A stretch of DNA of 64,000 nt from JACIYW01 sp014359745 (GTDB lineage Bacteria; Pseudomonadota; Alphaproteobacteria; Rhodobacterales; Rhodobacteraceae). Positions 55,425 to 63,877 of this stretch are shown piece after piece (the stretch's first letter is position 1; the number at the start of each line of letters is the position of its first letter). The position numbers and the translations under genes were made by a program. The stretch lies in NCBI GenBank assembly GCA_050433985.1, contig JBNPWE010000007.1, positions 98,640 through 162,639 on the forward strand, given 5' to 3'. The notes below the pieces were generated by a model that had not been told where the DNA came from, ran no database searches, and was given only the letters and a program-made list of their open reading frames with translations.

Positions 55425-56432
55425 TCAACCGGGCATCGGCACCTCTGCCAGATCCCGCATGACCCCCGCCCCAATCTCGAACGACCGCAGCCGCGCCGCG
55501 TGATCATGGATCATCCCGGTCAGCATCACTTCATCGGGGCGGTAGCGGGCAAGGATCGCCGCCAATTGCCGGTGCAGCGTTTCCGGCCCTCCCGTTGCCG
55601 ATACCGACAGCGCCTGCTCCACCTGCGCCAGCGCCGGTGCCGGGATCTCGGCCGTCACATCGGCCACCGGGCGCGGCAGTTTGCCGGGGCGGCCCATGCG
55701 GATACGCGCAAAGGCCAGCACATGCGAGCTGCGCAGATACCGCGCCTCTTCATCCGTCTCAGCCGCGCACAGCCCCGCCGCGATCATCACATAGGGGCGC
55801 GCCAGCCAGCGCGACGGGCGGAAGGTCTGGCGATAGGTGGCGATGGCCTCTTCCAGCATATCGGGCGCGAAATGCGACGCGAAGGCATAGGGCAGGCCCA
55901 GATATGCCGCCAGTTGCGCGCCAAAAAGGCTTGATCCCAATATCCAGACCGGCACATGGGTGCCCGCTCCGGGGATGGCGCGCACCGGCGCATCTTCGGC
56001 GGCATCGTCGAAATAACCAAGCAATTCAACCACATCCTGCGGGAATGTATCGCCCCCCCCAAGGGTGCGGCGCAGCGCGCGGGCGGTCAGCCCGTCGGTG
56101 CCCGGCGCGCGGCCAAGGCCCAGATCGATGCGTTCGGGAAACAGCGTGGCCAAGGTGCCGAACTGTTCGGCCACCATCAAGGGCGCGTGATTGGGCAGCA
56201 TGATGCCCCCCGCCCCCACCCGGATCGTGCGTGTACCCGCCGCGACATGGCCGATCACTACGGCGGTGGCGGCGCTGGCGATGCCGGGCATGTTGTGATG
56301 TTCGGCCAGCCAGAACCGGTGGTAGCCGAAGGCCTCGGCCGCGCGGGCCAGGTCAAGGGTATTGGCCAGCGCCTCGGCGGCGGTGGCGCCTTCGCAGATC
56401 GGGGAAAGATCAAGCAGGGAAAATCGGGTCAT
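55425..56432 (-). CDS. LLM-class flavin-dependent oxidoreductase (luciferase-like)
   Basis: 335-residue bacterial-luciferase-like TIM barrel of the MsnO8 group. Signatures: RFSLLDLSPICEGATAAEAL, YHRFWLAEHHNMPGIASAAT, MLPNHAPLMVAEQFGTLATL, ERIDLGLGRAPGTDGLTARA and VWILGSSLFGAQLAAYLGLP. It is expected to bind FMN or F420-like flavin supplied by a separate reductase. Substrate not inferable. Single gene. Confidence 0.9.
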   Translation of the reverse strand: MTRFSLLDLSPICEGATAAEALANTLDLARAAEAFGYHRFWLAEHHNMPGIASAATAVVIGHVAAGTRTIRVGAGGIMLPNHAPLMVAEQFGTLATLFPERIDLGLGRAPGTDGLTARALRRTLGGGDTFPQDVVELLGYFDDAAEDAPVRAIPGAGTHVPVWILGSSLFGAQLAAYLGLPYAFASHFAPDMLEEAIATYRQTFRPSRWLARPYVMIAAGLCAAETDEEARYLRSSHVLAFARIRMGRPGKLPRPVADVTAEIPAPALAQVEQALSVSATGGPETLHRQLAAILARYRPDEVMLTGMIHDHAARLRSFEIGAGVMRDLAEVPMPG

Positions 56433-56499
56433 CGCAGCCTCCGGGGTTTGGGCCGGTATACATCAGCCCCCCGGAATGCGCAAAGCCCGCGCGGGGGAT

Positions 56500-56520
56500 G
56501 CGTATTTGGGCCAAGATGAA
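56500..56520 (-). repeat. Dispersed 3'-end repeat, form A
   Basis: GCGTATTTGG and GCCAAGATGAA on the plus strand, downstream of the RTX/Hint gene and upstream of the LLM gene. Confidence 0.8.
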
Positions 56521-56579
56521 GCGAAAAAGTGTTTCCCCGTGCGGTTGTCGTGCGGGTCTGAGGGAACGCACCACGCCCT

Positions 56580-56613
56580 AAAAAGGGGCCGGGAACGATC
56601 TGTCGCTCCCGGC
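56580..56613 (-). terminator. Intrinsic terminator of the RTX/Hint gene
   Basis: On the minus strand a 10-bp stem GCCGGGAGCG (with one G-T pair) closes a six-base loop and is followed by CCCC and a run of five T. It begins about 44 bases after the stop of the RTX/Hint gene. This is the clearest classical intrinsic terminator in the window. Confidence 0.85.
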
Positions 56614-56656
56614 TCCGTTGCCCGCCAATACCCCGCAGGCGCTTTTGAAATTCGTA

Positions 56657-59167
56657 TCAGCTGCGCAGCAACTGCGCCTCGAACCGCTTCAGGGTCTTGC
56701 GCACCGACCCATAGGCCTCGCGGCCCTTGGTGGTCTTGAGATCGGGGAACAGTTCGAAGATTTCACTGCGCTGGGCGTTGCCCATGCCCTTGAGAGAATA
56801 GTCTCCGGGCTGAAAGCTTTCCGTCCACGCCCCGTTTGCCAGCACCACCTCATGGCGGTCGAACATGAAGTGGATATAGGTCGTTCCCATCGAATCGACC
56901 TCGTGCACGCCCCGGTGGTTGATCAGGTGCTTGGCAGCCACCAGCACCTCGTGTTCTTCGAAATAAAGCGCGGTGCGCTCATTCGCGACCAGCATCCGGT
57001 GGTTGGGGCTGACCAGCATGTCGCGTTCCGGCAGGCCGTTGCCCAGCGCGCCTTTCTGGATCAGCACCGGCTTGAGGTGCGGATTGGCGGCCAGATCGCG
57101 CCAGTCCATCGGCTTGTGACCGATCCAGCGGATTTCCTGCAAGCCGTTGTCGCGGGTCACCACCCGGTCGCCGACCACCAGGTCTTCCACCCGCTTTTCA
57201 CCCTGCGGGGTGGCAATCACGGTTCCGGGGGTAAAACAGGGCACGATTTCCTCGATATTCTGGAAGGTCGCGGTTCCGGTGACATTCCGGTCGCCGTCAA
57301 GGAATTCGACCATCCCGTTTTCCGGGTTGTCCCCGTTCAGGATCACCCGCAGCGGCCCCGATCCACGCAGATCGAGCGTGTCGAAATCGTCGCCTCCTTC
57401 GCCGCCGTCGATCTGGTCGCCGGGGTTGGCACCCAGGAACGTGTCGCGGTCATCGCTACCCAACAGGGTGTCGATACCGGCGCCGCCGGTGATCACGTCA
57501 TTGCCCGCGCCGCCCTCGACCAGGTCATCGTCGATGCCCGCGTCGATGGTGTCATCGCCTTCGCCGCCCAGGATGGTGTCGTCATCATCCTGACCAAAGA
57601 TCAGGTCACTGCCCGACCCGCCGTCGATTACGTCACGGCCATTGTCGGGCACCGGATCGGTGGCATCGGGAATGTTGATCGAGTCGGGAAACGCCGGGTC
57701 AAGTCCGCCATAGATCGTATCGTTGCCCGCGCCGCCTTCGATCGTGTCAGACCCTTCGCTGCCGATGATCAGGTCATCGCCAGCGCCGCCGTCGATCAGG
57801 TCGGCGTCGATGCCCGCATCGATCGTGTCATTGCCGTCGCCGCCCAGGATCGTGTCGCGATCGTCGCCGGTGGTGATGCGGTCATTGCCCGCGCCGCCAT
57901 CGACGAAATCACGATCATCCTCGGGATCGGCATCGGCGGGCACCGGCGCAAAGCCCAGATCGGGCAGCGGGTCCGGCCCCGCCGTGTCGATCACGTCATT
58001 GCCCGCACCGCCCGTGACGGAATCGCTGCCTGCGCCGCCGATGATCGTGTCATCGCCGGTGCCGCCGTCCAGAACATCCGGCTGACCGTCTTCGCCGGGA
58101 TTGCTGCCGTCATCGGGCACGCTTGCGTCCAGTCCGGGTGTCAGCAGCGAGGTGCCGGGCGCCAGCCCGACGGTAATGACGGAATCGTTGAAATCCTTGT
58201 CGCCCAGGCCGTTCAGGTCTTCGAACCCGATGGTGAAACTGCCATCGCCATTGTCCGAGATACCCTTGACATGCACCTTGCCATCGGGGTTCAGCGCCGT
58301 GTTGTCGTCAAATCCCGCCGAATGGAACACATCCCCCGACAGCGTCGTCTGCGTGCCATCGGGTGCGACATGCACCAGGATCGGGGCGCTGTCGCCGATG
58401 CCCGCGGGGCTGCCATCGGCATTGACAAAGGCATAGCTGCCCTCTCCCAACGCCGCGAAATCGTTCAGGTTATTGCCGTTGGCAACCTGAAACACCCCGA
58501 TCTGCGCGCCCTGCGGCACCGCATAAGCCGCGGTCTCGCCGCCCGCAAGGGTGCCGCCCGATCCGGCCAGCGAGGCATTGGCGAACACGATCTGCACATT
58601 GCTGATCTGCCCGGTTTCGGGATCGATCTGATAAACGCCGATGGTGTTCTCGAAGTCCGCCTCTTCGGTCTTGAAGGTGATGGCTTCCAGATCGGGCGCA
58701 TTGTCGCCGCCGCCGATGATCAGATCGTCGCCGCTGCCGCCCGAAACAGTGTCAGACCCGGTGCCGCCGATCAGCGTGTCGTCGCCGCTGGCGCCGTTGA
58801 TCACATCGTTGCCCGATCCCCCATAGACCAGATCGTCGCCTTCGCCCGCCAGCACCGTATCGTTACCGGCACCGGCGATCACGATATCGTCCTGCGGCCC
58901 GGCACCCGTCTGGATGGCGTCGCTGTTGTCGATACGGTCGCCTTGCGGATCGCCGGTATAGGCCGCGTCGATCAGGTCGGCACCCGCCGTCCCCTCGACG
59001 ATCCCGTCAAGCACCGGCGCGGGTGGCGTGTCGTCGTCATCACAGTCGTGATCGTGATCGTGATCGTGGTGGCCACCGTCGTCGTCATGCGACCCGTACC
59101 ACCAGTCGAAGATGGATTTTTCCGACTCGTCGGACCAGTATGAGGTCTTGTCATTATCGCCGGACAT
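56657..59167 (-). CDS. Large RTX-type calcium-binding protein with C-terminal Hint domain
   Basis: 836-residue acidic protein, probably exported by a type I system, though no exporter gene is adjacent. Order: N-terminal His/Asp tract (GGHHDHDHDHDCDDDD, about 32-47) likely to bind divalent metal; a first block of RTX nonapeptides (GGSGNDVINGASGDDTLIGG); a DUF4114-like domain (IGFEDLNGLGDKDFNDSVIT, around 310-340); a second long RTX block (about 365-600); and from residue 644 a Hint_2 domain starting CFTPGTVIATPQGEKRVEDL with LVSPNHRMLV. Hint domains of this type are frequent in Rhodobacteraceae and can cut at their N-terminal Cys; whether this one does is unknown. Confidence 0.88.
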   Translation of the reverse strand: MSGDNDKTSYWSDESEKSIFDWWYGSHDDDGGHHDHDHDHDCDDDDTPPAPVLDGIVEGTAGADLIDAAYTGDPQGDRIDNSDAIQTGAGPQDDIVIAGAGNDTVLAGEGDDLVYGGSGNDVINGASGDDTLIGGTGSDTVSGGSGDDLIIGGGDNAPDLEAITFKTEEADFENTIGVYQIDPETGQISNVQIVFANASLAGSGGTLAGGETAAYAVPQGAQIGVFQVANGNNLNDFAALGEGSYAFVNADGSPAGIGDSAPILVHVAPDGTQTTLSGDVFHSAGFDDNTALNPDGKVHVKGISDNGDGSFTIGFEDLNGLGDKDFNDSVITVGLAPGTSLLTPGLDASVPDDGSNPGEDGQPDVLDGGTGDDTIIGGAGSDSVTGGAGNDVIDTAGPDPLPDLGFAPVPADADPEDDRDFVDGGAGNDRITTGDDRDTILGGDGNDTIDAGIDADLIDGGAGDDLIIGSEGSDTIEGGAGNDTIYGGLDPAFPDSINIPDATDPVPDNGRDVIDGGSGSDLIFGQDDDDTILGGEGDDTIDAGIDDDLVEGGAGNDVITGGAGIDTLLGSDDRDTFLGANPGDQIDGGEGGDDFDTLDLRGSGPLRVILNGDNPENGMVEFLDGDRNVTGTATFQNIEEIVPCFTPGTVIATPQGEKRVEDLVVGDRVVTRDNGLQEIRWIGHKPMDWRDLAANPHLKPVLIQKGALGNGLPERDMLVSPNHRMLVANERTALYFEEHEVLVAAKHLINHRGVHEVDSMGTTYIHFMFDRHEVVLANGAWTESFQPGDYSLKGMGNAQRSEIFELFPDLKTTKGREAYGSVRKTLKRFEAQLLRS

Positions 59168-60070
59168 CGCAGCTTACTCCTTCATTGCACGGCGGGGGGC
59201 CGTGTCAAAATTACCGATACCAATACCACCATCATCCAAAGGCGCCGCACAGAGGTCGCCTGCGTGGTGCCACGGCTGGGGGCTGGGCGTTTCAAATGAT
59301 GGTTCAACAGGTCTCATGCAGGGTCCGTCTCGGTGGCAGGTTCGCGCCATGCCAAAGGACAACGCCACCGCGAAATCGTTACCGATCACGCGCCGCGCCG
59401 CAGGTGTTGGACATTTTCGCGTCAGTCAAAGGAACACAGCCCCGCTTGCGCGGGCTTTCCCTTGCCAGATCGGGCAGCAAACCCGATCATCCCGAAATGC
59501 AAAGGTTCGCCGCGTGATGCGCGGACAAACCCACCCTTGGCCGTTCAGACATTGCCCCCCAGTGGGCAAGGATGAATTTACGTCCGCGCATTGGCCGATC
59601 AAAGAGAAAAGTGTCGGAAATGTGCCGATGAATGCCTTGGTGTTGCCTTATTTGGCGCTGATCAAGGCGGGAAAAGGGCGCAGATGGCTCGCCACTGTTT
59701 CAAAATCCGCCGCGACGAAAGTTACCATCCCCCCGCCGGTGTCAGGATTTAATGATATTAATCAGTTGGGTGACTTTGGATGACACCAAGGGTCAACCAA
59801 ACCGAAGCTGCCCAAGCGGGTAAGATGTTGACGAAACCGAAACAAGCGCGGCCAAGGTCCGTTTGCGGTGATCTGCACAATATGGCGCCACAAGACGGCC
59901 GACCAGCGTTGATGATTGCGAACCAATATCCCCAAAATGGCGAAATTAGACAGGATTGTTCCGAATAAGCACCACAAAAGCGAATCGTTTTCGGGTCAGC
60001 GCCGTGCCGACCCCACAGATCAGGCCGACAGATCGGGCCGACCGCGCCGCACATTGTTGTCATTGATTTC
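59168..60070. other. 903-bp region without a recognisable gene
   Basis: Lies upstream of the RTX/Hint gene and beside tRNA-Leu. Open frames are present but show no family resemblance or coding bias. A GC hairpin AGCCC-CGC-TT-GCG-GGGCT (with one bulged C) is at about 59438-59456. The part from about 59560 to 60070 is less G+C-rich. It could hold the RTX gene's regulatory region, a small RNA or decayed DNA next to a tRNA; none is proven. Confidence 0.5.
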
Positions 60071-60154
60071 TGGTGCCCGAGGTGGGATTCGAACCCACAC
60101 ACCTTGCGGCGGCGGATTTTGAATCCGCTGCGTCTACCGTTCCGCCACTCGGGC
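60071..60154 (-). tRNA. tRNA-Leu (anticodon CAA)
   Basis: On the minus strand the acceptor GCCCGAG pairs with CTCGGGC next to an encoded CCA (60071-60073). The anticodon arm is GCGGA-TTCAAAA-TCCGC, anticodon CAA (reads UUG). The T-arm has GGTTCGAATCC and the long variable arm of a class II tRNA is present. The 84-base length including CCA fits Leu. Confidence 0.96.
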
Positions 60155-60271
60155 CACCGAGGGCGGCTATAGCGGCGCGCGCGCGCGGCGTCAACGCTGA
60201 CGAATGCGGGGCTGACAAATGCGGACGGGGGCGCGCGGATCTGGCCGGGTGTGATCACGAAAACTTGGCTT

Positions 60272-60283
60272 GAACGATCGTTC
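60272..60283. promoter_or_regulatory. Palindromic operator of the TetR-family gene
   Basis: GAACGATCGTTC is a perfect 12-base palindrome ending 21 bases before the tetR-type start, a usual position and shape for an autoregulatory TetR operator. Confidence 0.65.
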
Positions 60284-60304
60284 CAGGGTGTCTAGTGCAG
60301 GGTC

Positions 60305-60877
60305 ATGAACAGCCAACGCGCCTATGATCCGAACGAATTTCTGGCCCGTGCCGCCCGCGCCTTCTGGACGCATGGTTATGCGGGCACTTCGGTGGCCGAT
60401 CTTGTCGCGGCGACCGGGGTCAACCGGGGCAGCATCTATGCCGCCTATCAGGGCAAGCGCGCGCTGTTTCTGGCCAGCCTGCGCCATTACGATGCGCAGC
60501 ACCGCGCCGGGTTTCTTGCTGCGCTTGGCGGCCACCCCCCGCGCGCGGCGATCCTTGCGGCCTTTGCCGCCGCGGCCGAAAGCCCGGCCGCGACCCCGCC
60601 CGGTTGCCTTCTGGTCAACACGGCCACCGAACTTGGCCCGCACGATCCTGAAATTGCCGCCTTCGTCACCCAAAGCCTTGCGCAGGTTGAGGCGTTCTTT
60701 GCCGACCGTCTGCGCGCCGGGCAGGCGGGTGGCACGATCCCCGTCACCGTGCCGGTCGCGGCCACCGCGACCGCGCTGATCGGCCTGTTTCTGGGCCTGC
60801 GGGTGCTGACCCGCGTCGGCGCCGACCGTGCCGCGCGCGACGCGATTGTGGCCCGCGCCGGGGCGTTGCTGACCTAA
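60305..60877 (+). CDS. TetR/AcrR family transcriptional regulator
   Basis: 190-residue regulator. The N-terminal helix-turn-helix reads AARAFWTHGYAGTSVADLVA followed by ATGVNRGSIYAAYQGKRALF, and the ligand-binding part contains PPGCLLVNTATELGPHDPEI, a pattern of the NemR/AcuR-like branch in which a conserved Cys senses electrophiles. That role is inference. It precedes an AhpD-like gene and a glutaredoxin gene and probably controls them from the palindrome at 60272. Confidence 0.88.
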   Translation: MNSQRAYDPNEFLARAARAFWTHGYAGTSVADLVAATGVNRGSIYAAYQGKRALFLASLRHYDAQHRAGFLAALGGHPPRAAILAAFAAAAESPAATPPGCLLVNTATELGPHDPEIAAFVTQSLAQVEAFFADRLRAGQAGGTIPVTVPVAATATALIGLFLGLRVLTRVGADRAARDAIVARAGALLT

Positions 60878-60920
60878 CCAAAACCCGACCCAAACCAGAC
60901 CGACCCGAAAGGAAGCCATA

Positions 60921-61490
60921 ATGACCATATCCTATGTCGAACGTGACCAGGCTGACGCGCAGACGCTGAAATTCTATGACGCCTCTGAAGACCGCTTTCA
61001 GGGGCTTTTGAACATCTTCAAGGTGTTCGGCCACCAGCCTGAATATGGCGAGGTGTTCACCAACATGATCATGGCCATCCTCAAGGATGGGGTGCTCGAC
61101 TGGCAGACCAAGGAACTGCTGATCCTCAAGGCCACCCAGCGCAACGACTGCCAGTATTGCGTCGTGCAGCACGAACGCGTGTCGGAAATGCTGGGAATTT
61201 CCGATGAAAAGATCGCCGATCTGGACGGCGAAAAATACCGCACCAGCCCGCATTTTACCGATGGGGAAAAGGCGTTGCTGGATTTTGCCGTGCAGATCGG
61301 GGTCGATGCCAACCGGGTGCCGAAAGACCTGTGGAAGCGGTTGCATGACCACTGGTCCGAGGCGCAGATCGTCGATGCGGCCTTTGTCATCACCACCTAT
61401 ATCGCCGTGTCCAAGTTCGGCGATGCGCTGGGTGTAGAACTGGAACCGATGTTCGAGGGTGTGAACCCCAAGCTGCATGTCGCGCATTGA
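60921..61490 (+). CDS. Carboxymuconolactone decarboxylase family protein (AhpD-like)
   Basis: 189-residue all-helical protein with the AhpD redox motif in QRNDCQYCVVQHERVSEMLG (Cys77, Cys80, His84). Such proteins act as peroxidase-reducing partners or in detoxification, not necessarily decarboxylation. AAAGGAAG precedes the ATG at 60921. It sits 43 bases after the TetR-type gene and 25 before grxC, forming a likely thiol-stress operon. Confidence 0.85.
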   Translation: MTISYVERDQADAQTLKFYDASEDRFQGLLNIFKVFGHQPEYGEVFTNMIMAILKDGVLDWQTKELLILKATQRNDCQYCVVQHERVSEMLGISDEKIADLDGEKYRTSPHFTDGEKALLDFAVQIGVDANRVPKDLWKRLHDHWSEAQIVDAAFVITTYIAVSKFGDALGVELEPMFEGVNPKLHVAH

Positions 61491-61515
61491 GCCGCGCAGA
61501 ATGAAAGGAGAGAGC

Positions 61516-61758
61516 ATGACCGTGAAGGTTGAAATATTCACAGGTCCGGGTTGCGATTACTGCGTGGCCGCAAAGCAATTGTTGGTAAAACACAATCTAG
61601 GCTTTCGCGAACGCGACATCAGCCGCGATGAGGTGCGCGCCGAAATGAAGACCCGGCTGCCGCGCGAAAAGACCATTCCGCAGATATTCATCAACGGCGA
61701 CCACATCGGCGGATACGAGGATCTGCGCCTGCATTTCCAGAAGGCCCATAACGGCTGA
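61516..61758 (+). CDS. grxC: Glutaredoxin (Grx3/GrxC type)
   Basis: 80-residue dithiol glutaredoxin. Active site GPGCDYCVAAKQLL (Cys13, Cys16), cis-proline in EKTIPQIFINGDHIGGYEDL. It uses glutathione to reduce disulfides. ATG 61516 has AAGGAG nine to ten bases upstream; the in-frame ATG at 61501 is less likely. A GC hairpin at 61770-61791 follows. Confidence 0.92.
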   Translation: MTVKVEIFTGPGCDYCVAAKQLLVKHNLGFRERDISRDEVRAEMKTRLPREKTIPQIFINGDHIGGYEDLRLHFQKAHNG

Positions 61759-61769
61759 TCATCGAACCG

Positions 61770-61791
61770 GCGCGGCGGCCGACCGCCGCGC
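61770..61791 (+). terminator. Hairpin after grxC
   Basis: Nine-bp stem GCGCGGCGG with a CCGA loop, followed by GGGTTT, twelve bases after the grxC stop. Confidence 0.55.
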
Positions 61792-61965
61792 GGGTTTGGG
61801 GCCAGGCGGGTAGGGCGTTTGCCCCGCCCCGCAGGAATTCGCCAAAAATGCCTTAATTATCGGCGCTTATCCGCCGTGCTGTCGCCTTCCCTCCCAAGCA
61901 TATACGCGACATCCCGCTGACAACCTGTCATGATGTCCCCATCCATTGCCCTGAAAGGACACATG

Positions 61966-62154
61966 ATGATGAAAACCCAGACAATCCTTGTTACCACCCT
62001 GCTGGCGTTCACGCTGGCCGCCTGCGGCGACACCCAGACCGAACGCGCGGCCACAGGGGCCCTTGGCGGCGCCGTGGCGGGCGAGATCATATCGGGCGAT
62101 CCGCTGGCGGGGGCGGCCATTGGCGGGCTGGGCGGGGCGTTGATCCGCCGCTGA
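61966..62154 (+). CDS. Small lipoprotein with glycine-zipper motif
   Basis: 62-residue lipoprotein. Signal peptide MMKTQTILVTTLLAFTLAAC ends in a lipobox LAAC with Cys20. The mature part is ~43 residues with ATGALGGAVAGEIISGDPLA and GAAIGGLGGALIRR, a glycine-zipper stretch as in small outer-membrane lipoproteins (Osm/YMGG type). Three consecutive ATG codons lie at 61963-61971; 61966 gives the best spacing to AAAGGA. Function unknown. Confidence 0.75.
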   Translation: MMKTQTILVTTLLAFTLAACGDTQTERAATGALGGAVAGEIISGDPLAGAAIGGLGGALIRR

Positions 62155-62165
62155 CCCTTTGCTGT

Positions 62166-62183
62166 CCGGCGCTTCGGCGCCGG
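62166..62183. terminator. Bidirectional UUCG hairpin
   Basis: CCGGCGC-TTCG-GCGCCGG, a seven-bp stem with the stable TTCG loop, fills the 30-base gap between the convergent lipoprotein and J-domain genes, so it can serve both. Confidence 0.65.
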
Positions 62184-62184
62184 A

Positions 62185-62826
62185 TCAGTCGCGAAAGCTG
62201 CGGCTGTCCTTGATCTGATCCCAGGCCCACACGACTTCTTGCAGGCGGTCCTCGTCGGCGCGGTTGCCGGCGTTCATGTCTGGGTGCAGATCCTTGACCA
62301 GGCTTTTGTATTGCTTGCGCAATTCCGGCTTGGTCCAGTTGTCGCGGCCGCCCAGAATCTCCAGCGCCTTGCGTTCCTTGGCGGGCAGGCGGCGGGTGCC
62401 GGTGCCTTCGGTGCGGGCCTTGCCGGGGTTTTGCGTGGCCTTGTCGCCAAGCACCTCATGCGGGTCTTGAATGCCCAGCCGGTGCCAGGCGCGTTCCTCG
62501 CCGCCGACCTTGCGGAAGGGTTTGGTTTCGCGGTTCCAGACGCGATCACTGTCGATGGCCTGCTGGAATTCTTCCTCGGTCTGGCCGTTGAAAAAGTTCC
62601 ATTTCAGGTTGTACTCGCGCACATGATCGCGGCAAAACCACAGGTATTCATCCAGATGATCCGGCGAACGCGGCGCGCGGTATTGCCCGGCTTCCTGACA
62701 TCCGGGATGTTCGCAGACGCGCGAAGAGGTCTCGAACGCGCCGGACATGCCTCTGCGCCCGCGTGTCCGCCGCTTCTTGTCGGCGGAAACGCTCATGTCA
62801 AAATCGAATGGAGAGCGGTTTGTCAT
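62185..62826 (-). CDS. J-domain (DnaJ-like) protein
   Basis: 213-residue protein with a C-terminal J-domain (about 150-208): ALEILGGRDNWTKPELRKQY then KSLVKDLHPDMNAGNRADED, with the HPD tripeptide that stimulates DnaK ATPase. The N-terminal part has a conserved Cys/His set (RVCEHPGCQEAGQYRAP; YLWFCRDHVREYNLKWNFFN) suggesting a zinc-binding element. This architecture is common in alphaproteobacteria. ATG 62826 with AAGGTG upstream. Divergent from bolA across 76 bases. Confidence 0.88.
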   Translation of the reverse strand: MTNRSPFDFDMSVSADKKRRTRGRRGMSGAFETSSRVCEHPGCQEAGQYRAPRSPDHLDEYLWFCRDHVREYNLKWNFFNGQTEEEFQQAIDSDRVWNRETKPFRKVGGEERAWHRLGIQDPHEVLGDKATQNPGKARTEGTGTRRLPAKERKALEILGGRDNWTKPELRKQYKSLVKDLHPDMNAGNRADEDRLQEVVWAWDQIKDSRSFRD

Positions 62827-62902
62827 CGGGCACACCTTTTCGACTCGGAGAAGGCACTTTAAGGTATTTGCAGCCGGGTTGAAGGGGTTGACAGAGGAAA
62901 TC

Positions 62903-63157
62903 ATGGGAATTGCGCAGGAAATTGAACAACGCCTTGTCCAGGCCTTTGCGCCAAAGCATCTGGAAGTGCGCGACGACAGCGAACAGCACCGTGGCCATGC
63001 CGGTTGGCGCGAAGCGGGCGAGACGCATTTTCATGTCACCATCCGCGCCGACGCCCTGTCGGGCGGCACCCGAATATCGCGGCACCGCGCGGTGCACGCC
63101 GCGCTTGGCCCCGACCTGATCGCCCGCATCCATGCGCTTGGGCTGACGATCGGCTGA
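62903..63157 (+). CDS. bolA: BolA family protein
   Basis: 84-residue protein with the BolA fold: EQRLVQAFAPKHLEVRDDSE, AGETHFHVTIRADALSGGTR and ISRHRAVHAALGPDLIARIH. The His residues (HFHV, SRHR) are those that bind Fe-S clusters with monothiol glutaredoxins. AGAGGAA precedes ATG 62903. The stop codon lies within the first unit of an 18-bp repeat. Confidence 0.92.
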   Translation: MGIAQEIEQRLVQAFAPKHLEVRDDSEQHRGHAGWREAGETHFHVTIRADALSGGTRISRHRAVHAALGPDLIARIHALGLTIG

Positions 63158-63204
63158 AATCAGTCGGGCGGCTGAAATCGGTCGGGCGGCTAAGGTCAGT
63201 CGGG
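63151..63204. repeat. 18-bp tandem repeat joining two convergent gene ends
   Basis: CGGCTGAAATCAGTCGGG, CGGCTGAAATCGGTCGGG and CGGCTAAGGTCAGTCGGG. The first unit holds the bolA stop (63155-63157) and the third holds the stop of the DUF4177 gene on the other strand (63196-63198). Confidence 0.9.
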
Positions 63205-63723
63205 CGTGGCGGTTTTTTTCGGATCGCTGCCGGGGTCTGCAGCGTCATTGGCGCTGTCTGTGCCGCCGTCTGTTGCGGAGAAGGGTTTTTCCACGCGGGC
63301 AAAGGCGGTTATGCGCGGTGTCTTGCCTTCGGGCGCGTTCGGGGTCAACGGCGCGGTGGCGTTTTTGATCAGGCCCGGCGCCAGCACCGGCCCCGATATA
63401 GCCCCCCTCAGCGATCCCGACACCGAGGCCCCCGCCAACAGCTCGGGCGGCACCGTGGTTTCATCGAAAATCGGCAAGGCGCGCGCCTGCGCCACCGGGC
63501 GGCGGAACACCAGCATGTTCTGATAGGTGGTGACCTTGCCGGTCAGGCCGCTGCGTTCCTCGCAGGGCAGGGTATCGGCGCGCACATAATCCCAGCCATC
63601 GCGGGCCAGATCGTTCATCATCGTGGTCAGCTTGTAGGCGAAGCGATCGGGTGTCGTCTTGGCCCCGCGCGCCTTCTCGCCCTTGGTCGGGGCGGGAACG
63701 ACCTTGTATTCGTAACGTTGCAT
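63196..63723 (-). CDS. DUF4177 domain protein
   Basis: 175-residue protein. The N-terminal ~75 residues (MQRYEYKVVPAPTKGEKARG; DRFAYKLTTMMNDLARDGWD; YVRADTLPCEERSGLTGKVT) match the DUF4177 fold. The rest is Pro/Ala/Thr-rich and probably disordered (ISGPVLAPGLIKNATAPLTP). Function unknown. Ends within the 18-bp repeat shared with bolA. Confidence 0.8.
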   Translation of the reverse strand: MQRYEYKVVPAPTKGEKARGAKTTPDRFAYKLTTMMNDLARDGWDYVRADTLPCEERSGLTGKVTTYQNMLVFRRPVAQARALPIFDETTVPPELLAGASVSGSLRGAISGPVLAPGLIKNATAPLTPNAPEGKTPRITAFARVEKPFSATDGGTDSANDAADPGSDPKKTATPD

Positions 63724-63877
63724 GTCGTGTCCTTACCGGCGGACGGCCTGTCCGAAACCCGGCATGTTTCGCACAGGGCGCGGGATCGCGCAAGCCGGGG
63801 CGCGCACGCCGCAGGGCTCCGAACTCATGTGACAGTGACAAGGGAGGATTTTTCTGAATCTTTGCGGCGGCACAACC

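Noticed and set aside
56618..59143. 841-codon plus-strand frame opposite the RTX/Hint gene
   Set aside because: It is the antisense of the RTX repeats, giving an artificial Val/Ala/Asp repeat pattern.
59112..59783. 223-codon frame upstream of tRNA-Leu as a gene
   Set aside because: It begins inside the RTX gene, has no ribosome site, irregular composition and no recognisable domain.
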